A DNA stretch of 64,000 nt from Phyllostachys edulis (taxonomy: Eukaryota; Streptophyta; Magnoliopsida; Poales; Poaceae): positions 60,014,611 through 60,078,610 of the forward strand of contig CM070548.1 in the NCBI GenBank assembly GCA_036346405.1, given 5' to 3'. Both the position numbers and the translations under genes were made by a program. Within the stretch, counting starts at the first letter, position 1. Every line of letters starts with the position of its first letter. A model generated the notes under the pieces. It was not told where the DNA came from. It worked only from the letters and a program-made list of their open reading frames with translations, and made no database searches. This document shows positions 34,298-46,098 of the stretch, in pieces.

Positions 34298-34653
34298 CAG
34301 CGTGCCCAAGGCCTTGATGCGCACGTGTGCGTCCACTCTTTCTTTATTGGTTCAACGTACTCCAGAAAACGCCAGGGAACGCACGAATCGTGGTGCAGAG
34401 CGCTGCCCGTCCGATCGAAACGAGCGTGCCTAGCCCTCACCGTCCGTAGTGGGTCCCACCATCCCCGGCCGTGCAGTGCTGCTTCCTTCCTTTCCTTTCC
34501 CCGCGATTTCTTGTTCTCCTTCCCCTCCTCTCCCATCCCCAAGCATCCGTCCGCTTCACGCCGCCGCCGCCGCCAAGCGTAGCCCTGGAGGCTTCTCCAA
34601 TCGCTGGCGGGACGCTACCCCCGCCGCTTCCTCTGCCGATGAGACGGTGCCCT
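34298..34653 (+). promoter_or_regulatory. Promoter and first exon of the small membrane-protein gene
   Basis: This is a GC-rich stretch directly after the copia element. From about 34440 it has the C/T-rich composition, CGCCGCCGCC run and clean donor (CCT|GTGAGC at 34653/34654) of a grass 5' exon. An ATG at 34639 would give MRRCP before the donor; it joins in frame to the main coding exon only if the acceptor at 35499 is used. Otherwise this exon is untranslated. No obvious TATA box was found between the copia element and this exon. Confidence 0.55.
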
Positions 34654-35508
34654 GTGAGCTCTCTCCCCTCCCCCGCCCCCTCCGGCCCGTTCGCTTCCTT
34701 GCTCCGTCTCGCTCCATTACGCGCCTATTGTAGTGTGCTGCGCTGCTAATCCCAGTATCCTGATGGAGTCTTAGGGTTCCTATATAAGTAGCATGCTTCT
34801 ATCGGGTGTCGGTTGGTTTGCTGCTTCGGTTGTGTGCTGGGAACCCCAAAATTTGGAGCGGTATTGTTTGTTTTTAGGTCTCCTTAATAGCACGATACGT
34901 GTGCGGTGCAATATGGGAATTGGATTTCATGGTGAGTGGAGAAGCATGTCAAAATTCTTAGGTTTTGTGAATTGCTGTTGGCTTTTGTGGTGTAACTGTA
35001 CAAGTGATTGGTTAGTCTTGGACCTCAAATTTGCCCCACGCTTCTCATTAGTTACTGGTATGACTGCACTTCTCTAGGATTGTGATGATGAAAACATGGA
35101 CTGCTTAGTATTGATCTGGGTCGGTAATTTGGTTGATTGCAATGATTCAGTGTCAGACCCAACAATTCTTGCAATAGTTATTGTGATGACTATGTGGTAT
35201 GCTATAGCTTCTAGCGGTGCTGTTTGTGGTCAGGGTTATAACCATGCTATAAAAGGGAACTCTTCTCCGGTTGCATCCATCTTGATTCTTGCAATGTGAT
35301 GGATCAATAATTGGAATAAATAGGTTACTTTTGTGATAGGTATCTCTGTGAAATAAGTATAGCTGATGATTTGGTTTTACACCTTTTCTATTTGCATGCA
35401 CATGCACTTCAATAATTCATGTCAATGGTGATGTCTAAAGGGCACTACTATTATTAAATTGTTAATTGATGAATTGAATTTGCTTATAGGTTATCTTAGT
35501 ACAATACG
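34654..35508 (+). other. Long 5' leader intron of the small membrane-protein gene
   Basis: It starts GTGAGC and is AT-rich, with acceptor candidates TTATAG (ending 35489) and ATCTTAG (ending 35499), about 850 bp in all. Such long first introns near the start codon are common in plant genes. Open frames inside it have no domain. Confidence 0.6.
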
Positions 35509-36265
35509 ATGATGTCAAGGCCTGTAGTGCTTGTTTTCCTGCTGGTGGTACTCATAGTCACATCTCAGTTTGAATGGAAGCAACAACTTGTCAATGAATT
35601 GGAATCTTCGTCTCACAAGCAGAAACATATTTCAAGTAGAGAAGAATTTGTGAAGGAAAAGGTGAGCCACTTTGTGTACCTGTTTTTTTTTGGACAGACC
35701 ATTTGGAGTTTTGAATCATTGAACCGAAAATGTCGATCTGAAACAAAAAAGAGCTAGTTAAATAATAGTGTTACTTGCTAAAAAATTGTTAGATGCTGCT
35801 AGCTGCTGCCTAGACCTGACATTTGTGGTAAAAATGCACCTACAATGTAGATGTAAAGTTTAACAAATAACTATGCTAATAATCTAACCTTATATTCTGC
35901 TTTATTGTTGTCTATGTTTAGTAACATCATGATGATTATATTATTGTTTAGTAAAAGCTATGCCAATGCAAGATGATGGACAAAGTTTTGTTCTGGGTCC
36001 TTTCAAATTTATTAATTGTATCAAATGTGGTTCCGAGACATTTGTTACGCAAATAGACAAAATTGCTATCCTTATCAAGTTATAATTTTTGTTGCAGATT
36101 ATCTTATCTCAAGAAAAGATGATTCAGCGGTTGAATGAGCTCATCCAGAATCTTCAGCAGCAGTTGCAGCAATGCCGTTGCAATAATGTGATAGTCAATT
36201 CTTCTGGAGCTTCTTTGACATCGTATATTAGTGAGATCCAGAGGCAGCAGATGATGGACGATTGA
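35509..36265 (+). CDS. Small single-pass membrane protein with coiled-coil tail, 106 aa (2 coding exons)
   Basis: The exons are 35509-35661 and 36098-36265, joined through a phase-0 intron with AAG|GTGAGC and TTGCAG borders. The protein starts MMSRP (either ATG is possible) and has a hydrophobic segment at residues 5-18 (VVLVFLLVVLIVTS). SQFEWKQQLVNELESS follows, then a charged stretch ending EEFVKEK. The second exon gives IILSQEKMIQRLNELIQNL and QQQLQQCRC, heptad-like and strongly coiled-coil, and ends with ISEIQRQQMMDD. The layout is that of a short, type II or signal-anchored plant protein conserved among angiosperms as I recall it. I know no function for it. The reading frame is intact with clean splice sites, unlike everything around it, which supports a real gene. 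The copia element ends about 350 bp upstream of the first ATG. The 3' UTR probably runs to about 36550. Confidence 0.75.
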
Positions 36266-36599
36266 TCAGGCAACAAGCCCATGTATATCAAAACCATGGG
36301 ATTCGCGGTTCCAAATCATGCTGGTAGTCAATTTCTCCTAGTAAAGGCAGTTAGAATGTAGCATTAGCCTGCATAGAATAGTGATAGTTTGGTTGCAAAG
36401 CAAAAGAAAAGCTGGTCCTTTGATTTATTTTTTTTAAAATCTGTTTTACAGGATTTCCATTTTTCCTTTAAGAGGACCTTTATATGTATATTTTGTTATG
36501 ATTGACATATATGTGTTCAAAATGTAAGCATTATATTGTATTCTTTGTAAAATATGTTAACTGAAATATTTTTGTTAAGTGTAAACTGCATGAAAATTG

Positions 36600-39121
36600 G
36601 TTGTTAATGGGTAGCATGTCTTTAGCTCTAAAGCAAGATTGGGTGGTCTCATGGGACGGAACACTTTAAATAGGAGGGGACTCTGTGGGGGGCATGCTAG
36701 TCTCTCTGATTATTGCAGCTGTTGATATGTCAACAGATTCTCATGGTATGATCATGCACCTTGATGCAGCTTTTGAATGCAATATTGCAATATGCTAACA
36801 TAATTTGTAGCCTCTGTTGTTTCTTTATAAGACACTTACTATAGGACATGTGTTTGTAGATGGAGGGGGACTTCCCCACACAGCATTATCCTCAGGATAA
36901 ACAGATAATCCATCTGTGCACTGTGTAGATCAGGGCTAAACGGCTAATAGATGATATCTGCAAACACCAGGCAAGAAAGAGTACCATGGCAAAGGTAATA
37001 ATAACATTGAATGATGGCTGTCTATGTTGCTGTTTGTGATCTGCAAATGGAATGATGAGCATAGTTTGCTACTATGATGTTCTATTTCCTTGGTAATTTA
37101 AGCTACACCTTTTTGCAAGTTTTGATTGGTTAACTAACAGTGATATTTTAGCCCTTAAGAAAATTTTCAGGCTAAGGGAGTAAGGAGGATGAATAAAAAG
37201 TTCAAATTAGAAAAAAAACTACCCATGTTCCGAATTTCCAAACGAGCAGATATGGGAAGAGAACGATCTTAGGCCATGTATTGAATTGCTTCATGTGTAC
37301 AAAAACATCAGGATGTAAGAGAGAGAGAAAAATATGCTGATATGCCTCCAGAGTGAATAAAGGACTCATAGCATGTATATGGGTGCTAAGAAAACCACAG
37401 TGAGCTTTTATAGAAAAGTTAAATCCATTTTTATGGTAAATTAGTATGTGAAGTCGCTCACTTCAGTTATAAAATATCAGTACATGGACAACCCTTGGTA
37501 CTTCTTTCCTGAGAACGTGAGAACATAGGACAGGGAGAATCAATCTTGTTTCGTTGTGCCCCCCACCCCCACCCCCACCAGATGTGATTTTGTCCTGTTG
37601 AATGCTGTTGCTGCCTACAGCTTGCAAAAGAACATGTCTTGATTTTCAGTTACACAAGTATGCAACTGCATATGTTGAGCAACCCAAGTATGTACTTCCG
37701 CTTATTGGCACTGCTATCAGTACCATTATGATACTTTACTTTGTGGGCCTGTGTGATGGGTTCTTTGAGTTGCTCACAGTCAAAGGCTCAAAGCCCTTAA
37801 AAGACTATTTGTGTGTGCCTTCACTGCCTTGAAAGACTCATGCTTGGCAGAAAAGAGTCAGGCCTGTTTGGATTGGATACATGGTAGTTTTAGAATTTTA
37901 GGATAATAAGACGGTTTTTCAAGAACAATATAGTATGAGTAACATCTAAGGTCATGGCAACCTGTTTTAAGTGTTATGAGCAATGAAGATCAATGCCGCA
38001 CATTTTCTGAAAATGAGTTAAGGCAGCAAGACGAGGCGACCCACCCATCTCACACCTTTTAAGCGCTAAGGCGTGAGGTGCGGCAACGTCTTACACATCT
38101 TAAGGCGGCCTGATTCACCAAACTTTTGCAAATAATTTGTATCATGGTTTTGAACTATGTTCAAGCTCCTCCAGTTCATCACAGAAGATCCTCTAGTTCA
38201 CCCCAGAAGATCCCGCCTGCCCGCCCTGCCCTGCCCTGCCTTCCCGGTGCCCTGCCACGCGACGAGGAACCGCGGGGAGGAGGTGGCAAGGTGGGGCGAC
38301 GCCTTACCGGCTAAGCGTCGCTTTAATAAGTCTGAGTTAGGGTTTTCTTTTCATAACAATATCTTGATTAATATGCCAGTACTTCTCTTGTTGGTCCCAG
38401 AGTTATGTTTATTTTACTTTGGTGTTTCTAAATCGAAGCAATAGGGTACTCTGCAGAAATTAAGAATGCTGGATACCCAGTCTGTGTATTATTTCTGGAC
38501 TTAGGTTGGGTGATTACTACAACAATGCCTATTTCAGTGTTTTGAGATTTGCTTATAGCAATTGTAGCATTTCTTTCTTATATGCTTGCTTTGGGCTTCT
38601 TTTCTTTGCTAATATACTTCCATTGGAATATTTTTTCCAATCACACCATCATTGACATAAAGGTTGTACTGTCGACTGCGATTGAGTAATTGTTACTGAG
38701 ATGGCCTTCCCAAGCAGTTGTTGATGGGCAGTAACCATTCATGCTTGCTGGATTTGTTTTTCTTGTATTCAATACTCAATAGTTCTCATATAAATGACTT
38801 GTATCAACTGGGGGCCAAATTTATTGGGAAGGGGAGCCTTGTTTAGTTCAACGACATGGATATAACTCCCAAACCGTCAAATGTTGAACTGATATGTGTT
38901 GAATGCTGAATGCTCTTTACTAAGTGCTCATGCCTTGTTCAGCCATTTTTCTTTTCCTGACCAGCTATGTTTGAAAAGGGACTGTCGGCATGTCATCTCC
39001 TTAAGTGAGAGGAAAGCTGATAGTGCATCTTCTTTCTTGGTAGGGAGATTAGGTGCGCCAGCCTTGTTACCATGGTTAATGTGGGGCTTCAAAAGTCTGT
39101 GAGTACAAGATCTGGAGCTTT
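36600..39121. other. Mostly unassigned sequence downstream of the small membrane gene
   Basis: Two exon-like stretches on plus stand out: 36859-36996 (GDFPTQHYPQDKQIIHLCTV, a TAG, then RAKRLIDDICKHQARK, with a donor-like AAG|GTAATA after it) and 37650-37830 (LHKYATAYVEQPKYVLPLIG, then a hydrophobic TAISTIMILYFVG, preceded by an acceptor-like TTTTCAG). I do not recognise either. A C-rich tract lies at 37558-37580, and a GGCG/CGCC-rich patch near 38040-38330 resembles common short grass repeats. No transposon ends were identified. Confidence 0.35.
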
Positions 39122-39126
39122 TGGGC

Positions 39127-39474
39127 TGTTATGGCGTGGGACCGCAACAGCACCGTGCGTGAACAGTGCACGTGACTGATTAGTTTCCTTGTATAGGAAT
39201 TAGTTAACCTGAAAGGTTATCTATTAGTTAGGAAAGTTATCTATTAGTTAGAAAGGTTATCTATTAGATTGATTTTATCCATAATTGTTAGAAGAATCCT
39301 CTATATAAGAAGGCCTATTGTAATCATTGGCATTAAGCAAAAAGAATAAAGAAACAATAACTTATCCCCATCTATGTCTATCTTCTTCCTCTAAAGTCCC
39401 TCCCTCTTCAAGCCGTCGCCGTCCGGTCATTCTCCCGGCGGTGTTTACCTTGTTATGAACTAAGGTTTATAACA
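39127..39474 (+). mobile_element. Solo LTR, 348 bp
   Basis: Starts TGTTATGGCG and ends TTTATAACA, giving a 6-bp terminal inverted repeat TGTTAT/ATAACA. Flanking pentamers TGGGC (39122-39126) and TGAGC (39475-39479) match at 4 of 5. It contains CTATATAAGAAGGCC as a TATA-like promoter near 39302 and three tandem copies of GGTTATCTATTAGTTAG-like sequence (39211-39270). The size and structure suggest a copia LTR left after recombination. Confidence 0.8.
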
Positions 39475-39479
39475 TGAGC

Positions 39480-39797
39480 ATTCAAGCCTGAATAGTATTT
39501 TCTGGATGTGTTCACTGTGGAGATATGTGCTTTGGTTCTCGTAATCTCTCGCTGTTGAAGTAGGTTGTTGTTGTACTATCAGAAATTAGGATTCGAATCA
39601 ATTGCTACTGTGACTGTAACATAAGCAGTAGCACCTGATCTGGCCATCCAAGAAACAACCAATGTCTAGGATTAGCTGGCCATCTTCTCCCTCATTTTTA
39701 CTTTAATTCTCTAGTGTTTACTACTTCAAGAGATAGAGATTACCACCTGCCCTTGTTATTCTATACCTTTCATACACAATTAAAAAGGATACGGATC
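39480..39797. other. Unassigned spacer
   Basis: No gene or repeat is recognised between the solo LTR and the long-TIR element. Confidence 0.35.
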
Positions 39798-41118
39798 ACT
39801 CTTTCTCAAAGTCCACTTTGCTTCCTAGAACTATCATGTTGGTCCACGTAACCCCCAAAACTTTTTTTCAACTTATTTTACCCCCCTGAACTTCCAATAC
39901 AGTTTAACTTCACCCATTAAGACTGGTTTTAGAGGTGGTTTGCCACTGTGGCTGCCATGTCACCCGGTTTTGCCACTTGTCATCATATGTGGACGCTGAC
40001 ATCATCGAACCAAAGAAATCCCTCTGTCCACATACATGTACGCATGGATCCAGCTGTAGAAGATCTCCAAATCACTCCCAAAATTACCATAGCCTCAGAT
40101 CTAACAACACATGATCCTAGCCCTTGCATCTAGAAAAAAAAAATCCATAAAACATCTTCTTATTATTGTTATTAACAAAAATCATTTAAGTAGGACCCAC
40201 TTCTCAATGTCTCACAGTTTAGTTTTTTAAAGAAAAATTTTAGGAGTGGGGCCCATTTGCTGAGAGGGAGAGAGAGGATAGCTAGTAGTCTCACCTCATG
40301 TGAAAAAGGCCGGTTAGGAAGGAGGGGTGCCAAGGTGCGGGAGATGGTCAAAATGGGTTGCACACGACGCAAGGGAATCAATGGTGGTTGTGGTTTGGGG
40401 AGAGAGACAAGTAGTGACAGGCAGGGCGACGACGGCGCTTCGGGTGCTCGTGGGGGAGGCAACTCCGTGATCTAGAGAGGGAAGTGAGCGTGTCAAAATG
40501 TAGAACATGGCGAGGCTATGCTTGGGTATGGGTTAATTGGACAGACTCACTGTAGATGGCAAATGGTGACGACTAAATCTGAACGGATGTGCAAAAGAAG
40601 AACCTTGATTGCCGGTCACTTTGAGCAAAATAATCAAATTAAATTGGGGAATAGAAGTAATGAGAGCCGAAACACGATATGATGCGAACGGATGTCGATG
40701 TAGCTCACCGGATTAAGAGATCGACACGGCGGGTTTGTAAGGAACGACGGGGTGTCTTCGCGTTGTGTGTTGCAGAGGGCACCTTTAGATGCGCACATCG
40801 CAGGTTGGGTCAGCAGAAGCATGCTCTAGCTCGGCGACCGGCGGGGCAGCATCAGGTGACCATGCATGTGTGCGTGGGAGGAAGGAGATAAAGAAAGAGA
40901 GAAAGAAGAGAGTGATTATATGGAGAGCCAACATGGCAAAACCAGCTGACATGGCGGCCATGTTGGCAAAATCACTTCCAAAACCGGTCTTAAGGTGTGA
41001 AGTGAACCGGTACTAGAAGTTCAGGGGCTAAAATAAGTCGGAAAAAAGTTTAGGGGGTTAAGTGCACTAACACGATAGTTTAGGGGAGTAAAGTAGATTT
41101 TCAAAAAAGAAGAGGAAA
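39798..41118. mobile_element. Long-TIR Mutator-like (foldback) element, about 1.3 kb
   Basis: The left end (from about 39808: ACTTTGCTTCC, ACTATCATGTTGGTCCACGT, AACCCCCAAAACTTTTTTTC, ACTTATTTTACCCCCCTGAA) is the inverted counterpart of the right end (about 40985-41109), with about 150 bp at roughly 75-80% similarity. Candidate 10-bp target-site duplications GATACGGATC (39788-39797) and GATATGAATC (41119-41128) match at 8 of 10, so the exact ends are tentative. The interior is moderately GC-rich and has no transposase. Long TIRs with a 9-10-bp duplication point to a non-autonomous Mutator-like element. I do not recognise any gene piece inside. Confidence 0.7.
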
Positions 41119-41128
41119 GATATGAATC

Positions 41129-42262
41129 ATGTACAGAAGAACTACAAACTGATTTGAGAAAATATGTGAGGTCCAATTTTCCCTTAAACTGAATGCTTGA
41201 CATCCATTGTAATACAAAAGAGCATATAATAAGTTCCTACTAGCTTAATCCATGAACAAAAGTTTGCACTATCCAAAAGCTGATTCATCAATTGTTTTGT
41301 TTGAATTAGCAACCATCTATCAAACCCTTCGAATTAACGATGATTACTGATATCTTGAACACCATCAGAACTCTGAAAAAAAAAATACTAGCATAATCAG
41401 ATAAAGTGGAGGGAGGAAATTGACGCTAACTTTTTCCTCTTCTCTGTTTGTTTTCTTCCTCCAAAAGGAGCTGTTAGAATTAGGAAGAAAGGAAAAGGGA
41501 AGGAATAGGTGGGGTAGTGAATCTTAGAGACTGAGACATTGGTTGCTTGTTGGATGGCTTGGATGGAGTGCTACTGGCAAAGTTGCAGTCCCTACCATGA
41601 CTGCACCCGATCCCAGTCCCAGATCAGTGTCCTTAACATTGCAGTGTGTTCCATACTTCCATGCACGTGCCATGGAAGGACTGGAATGCTGTCTTCACAA
41701 GTAATGAAGGTACTACATGCATTATTGGCCAATTGGTACTATATCAAGGTACTTTTCTAGTTTGACCCTTAAGAGTCCAAGTAGTGATCAATTGAACACT
41801 TAATTAGTGACACCGATGTTTGTGTGGTGCATGCACTAAGTTCATCTGTTTGCAAGGGGGACGTGCACACGTGTGGAACTGTGGATTCATGTCCTCTTAT
41901 TATGGTTAATGTGGCATAGACTGACGTTGAAACTGATTAATCCATCGTTGCAATAGCTAATAATCCCGGAACGATTTTGCAGTCCTTACACGTCATAACA
42001 AAGCTATTGGCAAGATTTTTTACACATTGATATGCAGCATGGTAGTTGCAGGATTGCAGATGTGGGTGGATTCTGGAGCCATGCGTATATATCCTGGATA
42101 AAAACAAGGTATGCAGATTCTTAAGTTCGTTCTCATAGTCATAGATTTTAATCTAATATACCTTTCCATGTTGAAATCCCTATAATTAATTATTTTACAT
42201 AATTTGGTAATTGCCCTGCCAAATCTACAGCTAGGAGCAAGCCGAGTGAACGAAGTAGTGAT
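41129..42262. other. Unassigned intergenic sequence
   Basis: AT-rich, with no recognised gene or transposon end. 42263-42267 (GTACT) is the left target-site duplication of the solo LTR that follows. Confidence 0.4.
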
Positions 42263-42999
42263 GTACTTGTAACACCCCGATCCGCCACCTGGTCCGGAAT
42301 ACTACTACCATACATAACATAATACAAATTCTGCGCAGCTAAGTTAACAATTAAACATCTTACAACAAAAGATGGGTTATCTAAGGAGAAAGAGTTGCAT
42401 TAGAAACTATATGTGACGTGGATGATCTATTCTCCCTTCCCGAAGCATGTCACTTGCAATGATCACCTAAAAAAACATTAACAAGCAAGGGTGAGTCCGA
42501 AGACTTAGCAAGCACATAATAGAGATGATAATCACTGCCACACAAACATAAACACATCTATTTCATTATTTCCATCATAACTTCTCTTTAGTGCAATGCA
42601 CCACCATTCTACATGCTCATTTGCTCATTGCATTGCCCATGTATGCGAATGCACCATCATGCTCATGCTCATATGCATCTCATCAGCTGATATAGGTATC
42701 GCGGAGTGTTCATCCGTCGATGAAGCACTCTTCCCCCATCTTTGTTAGGATGGAGTCCTTACATTGTAGGACTTCATTTAGTCCCTACAGATGCAAGACT
42801 TCATCTAGAGCACACTGGACTAGTCATGCAACTTTCTCACCGACCTTACCGGATTAGCTACATGATTTTCTCACCGACCTGGCTCATGCATTCTTGCCAT
42901 GATGCAAATACACATGTTCATTGTCATTAACATGATTCATCATTGTCATCATTAACAAGGTAGTCTCATTGCTCACCTTGTCCCATCATCATTGCCATC

Positions 43000-43380
43000 A
43001 ACATGAAACCATGATCATGTAAACATCATCATTTAACATTACCAAGTAAGCATTCTCATGTAAACACTACCATGCAAGCATCATCACATGAGTATTATCA
43101 TGTAAGCGTCCTCATGTAAACATTACCATGTAGGCATCATCACATAAACATTATCACATAAGCATCATCACATAAACGTTACCGTGTATCATTACTTAAA
43201 CATTACCATGTAAGCATCATTACCTAAACATTACCAAGCATCATTACCTAAATATTACCACACATCTTTACCTAAACATTACCACGTAAGCATCATCATG
43301 TAACCATTCCCATGTAAGCATCATCATGTATCCATTTCCATATAAGCATCATCATATAAACATTATCATATCACGCAAAC
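43000..43380. repeat. Degenerate CATCATCAC(A/G)TAAACATTACCATGTAAG repeats
   Basis: Units of roughly 20-28 bp alternating GCATCATCA and AACATTACCA repeat about fifteen times with variation inside the 2.1-kb solo LTR. Confidence 0.85.
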
Positions 43381-44307
43381 ATCACATATTTCGTAGCATT
43401 AACAGGCTATCGCTCTACTATGCACTTGCCTGTTAACCAAGCGGAGCAGAGTAACGTGCGATTGACGCCGTTTTCGAACCGCCACCTGAGCAGGCATTCA
43501 ACCAGACTCGGAATATTTCACAATACATGCACTCATATGAACATCGTTGATCCTACGCGCACAACGACGCGAGCAACCCCCCTTACCGGCATTATTCCAC
43601 TAACCCGGTGCCAAAAATATTAACACGATTAGGGTTTGCTTCTACTAACCTTGCAAATAAAATTTTTATGCGTGTGCCCAAATTCTTTCCTTTCCTTCCT
43701 CCTTTCTCTTCTTTCTTTTCTCCTTTCTCTCCTTTTCTTCCTTTGGGCCGAAGCCTCCCGAGCCCTAGCCTCATTTCCCCCACCCCTCCATCCTCACTCA
43801 CTAATCCTCTCCCTCTCTCTCTCGGTGGATCTCCCGGCCGAACGCCTCCCGCCGGAGCCACCTTCTGCCGGCCTCGCCCCGCCGCCTCCCCACGCCGCCC
43901 AGCGCCAAGTGCTTGCGCTCTAGTGCCGCCTCGCCTCCGGCCTCTTGGGTGCCTCTTGGCCACCGGCTTGCCTGTCCCGACACCATTGTTGGCGCCGCCT
44001 CTGTGCTTACCTCTGGCTCCTCCGCCCTCTGGCTACCTCATGGCTGGCTCGGCTGGCTCGGCCTCCGGCCGAGCCGCCTTCCTCGGTGCCGGCCTGCGTC
44101 GCCTCTCCTCGGCTCGCCTTTAGCCACTAGCGCCTGCCTTGCATGCCCTTCTCCGGCTCGCCTGCGCCCAAGCTCCAACCTAGGTAGCCTACTCTTACTT
44201 GTCCCTCTCTGTGATGCTTAGCTCTTGGGGTGGCAGTGGGGTGCCTTAGGTTGGGGAAGAAATGGAATGGGAATGTTGTCCTGTGGGCTTGGTCTTATCT
44301 CCTCCTC

Positions 44308-44309
<2 letters not shown>

Positions 44310-44350
<41 letters not shown>
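44310..44350. repeat. (CT)n microsatellite
   Basis: About 20 CT units, preceded by three CTC repeats, near the right end of the 2.1-kb solo LTR. Confidence 0.95.
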
Positions 44351-44355
<5 letters not shown>

Positions 44356-44408
44356 CTACTGTGGGGAGGTAATATGGTAAAGTGTATTTTTACTGGTATT
44401 ACAGTACT

Positions 44409-45606
44409 AAAGTACACAGGCATGTTTGGATGTATGAACGGGATTTGGTTGGGATTTAGTTCATGTTTGAGTCGCTTCATGGAAGAGTCCTGTAGTTGTA
44501 TAACTCAAGGCTCAAGCAACCTTCTTGTGTAAGGCTATAAGATCAAATGGGCAAAAAACTACTCACCCACTGCTTGTATAACTCAAGGCTCAAGCAACTA
44601 CAAGTCTACGACCATGTCTATACCCCGGAGTTAATTTTTGGAGCTGCTGCTAATAGCATGGCTGCTTATGACACCCTAGCTAATCTTTTAAATCTTGATG
44701 CCTTGTCATCAATGATGTGTAGTTCTACCCTTGGTTTTGTGCGAGGAGGTGATTTGCAGATGGTTTCGTAACCTGGAGGAGCTGAGGTGTAGTTGCATAA
44801 CACTAATGTTCAGTCTCGTCCTAGTGATCAAACTGGTTAAGTAATGGGTAGAGTCAAATGGGCCAGTTTTGCTAGGACCCCAACCTGCATATGAATTTGA
44901 CAGGGATGTTTCTGTGGTCCAGCATGGCAGCATTATGTTATTGATAAGCTCTAGTCACTGTACTTACTTTGCTGCATATGAAATTCAGCAGTTTTGAGTG
45001 TAAAATTAGCACTTTGGCAGTGGTTACTGAACATGGAAAGAGCAGGATCTTCAAGTACTTCCCATGCATGAATTTTGTAGTAAGAGTTGGGTGTAAAATT
45101 TGAAAGAGGCTGGGAAACGGTAGTAACCCCACTTACAGATTTTAGGTTTACACCCTGAACCTTTTTTTAATAAAATTCGGGACCAGACCCTGGAAGTTTT
45201 GAGGGTGGTTCTGGTTTGATATCTCCGAGGGACCAGCACTACTCCCAGTCCCAGATAGATAGTAGTTCGACGTTTGAAAAAAAAAACAGAATCGTATGTT
45301 GGTTTGGTGCAATTTATACTCTAATCCATATTAGCAATTTATACTTTAATTCTTTAGGAACAATACTGGAATACTATGACATACATCTATCATCTATAGG
45401 TGGTGCACGTTCCTTGCACTAATTTTTCTCGTTCATTAGCGGCTCAAGACAGGTTTAACTACGCGTGGTGGCAGACAAGCTTACCTCCCTGTCGACCGGA
45501 CTAGGTTACTATTGTTAATTTGCTCACGTACATCCCATAGTTTTTTCCCCCTCTACGGCTGCATGTGCCAACCAACCTCGGCTCTTCCAGGTCAATGAAT
45601 TTGTGT
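44409..45606. other. Unassigned sequence between the 2.1-kb solo LTR and the F-box-carrying element
   Basis: A 24-26-bp direct repeat (TTGTATAACTCAAGGCTCAA plus GCAAC) occurs at about 44496 and 44574. The open frame 44547-44771 (MGKKLLTHCLYN..., then a TPELIFGAAANSMAAYD stretch) has no recognised domain. Otherwise nothing is supportable. Confidence 0.35.
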
Positions 45607-45882
45607 TATTACTAAGGAAAAAATCTATTTGACACCCTTAAATTCTTGCTACAGTCTGAATTTCAACCTTCAACTTCAAAACCGGATGTTTAACCCTCTC
45701 TCAAGTGTTAAAACCGGACAAATTACCCCCTCTAAGCCATTCGGAGCCAGTTTTAGCTTATGTGGTGTCTATGTGGATATATGTAGCTGATTTGGCGTTC
45801 ACATCTACGTCTACGACAACAACCAACTCTTTCTTCCTCCTCTCATCCTCTCTTCTCTCTCTTTCCTCTGCCTGGCCCGGGG

Positions 45883-46098
45883 GACCTCCATGAAGACATG
45901 CTTGAGGGTGTCCTCGCGTGCCTCACGTCGGCCAAATTCTTCCGCATCCGTGTCGTCTGCCGATGGTGGCGCTCGGCTGCCGCATCCCGGAGCTTCCTCG
46001 ACGCCTGCGCCCATGTCCCATCCCGCGACCCCTGGTTCCTCATCCTCTCCGATCGGCCACACCCGACCGCCACCTTCGACGTCGCCGAGTGCTCAGTG
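45883..46098 (+). pseudogene. Captured F-box protein fragment
   Basis: The plus-strand frame reads DLHEDMLEGVLACLTSAKFF, then RIRVVCRWWRSAAASRSFLD and HVPSRDPWFLILSDRP, ending at DVAEC. The first 40 residues are a recognisable F-box (E-D-[ML]-L-E-x-V-L-A-x-L, then R-x-R-x-VC-x-x-WRS), which in a full protein binds SKP1 in an SCF ubiquitin ligase. The following PWFLILSD segment is typical of the plant F-box/kelch group. The reading frame breaks soon after; no kelch repeats or full C-terminus are present. No intron is evident. It lies wholly inside the long-TIR element, so it is a captured piece rather than a resident gene. Confidence 0.8.

Larger units (their letters stand above)
42268..44403 (+). 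mobile_element. Solo LTR, 2.14 kb, probable gypsy type
   Basis: Begins TGTAACACCCCGATCC and ends GGTATTACA (inverted TGTAA/TTACA). It is flanked by a perfect 5-bp direct repeat GTACT (42263-42267 and 44404-44408). The TGTAACACCCC start is common among grass gypsy LTRs. There are no gag or pol motifs. The interior runs from AT-rich, through a CATCAT-type repeat tract (43000-43380), to a GC-rich promoter-like segment (43680-44190) and a (CT)n tract. Open frames at 43592-44221 are compositional. Confidence 0.9.

Noticed and set aside
42742..43380. CAT-rich tract considered as a centromeric or telomeric satellite
   Set aside because: It is short, degenerate and confined to one solo LTR.
43592..44221. 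Open frames of up to 171 codons on both strands
   Set aside because: They fall within the GC-rich part of a solo LTR with a perfect target duplication and have no domain.
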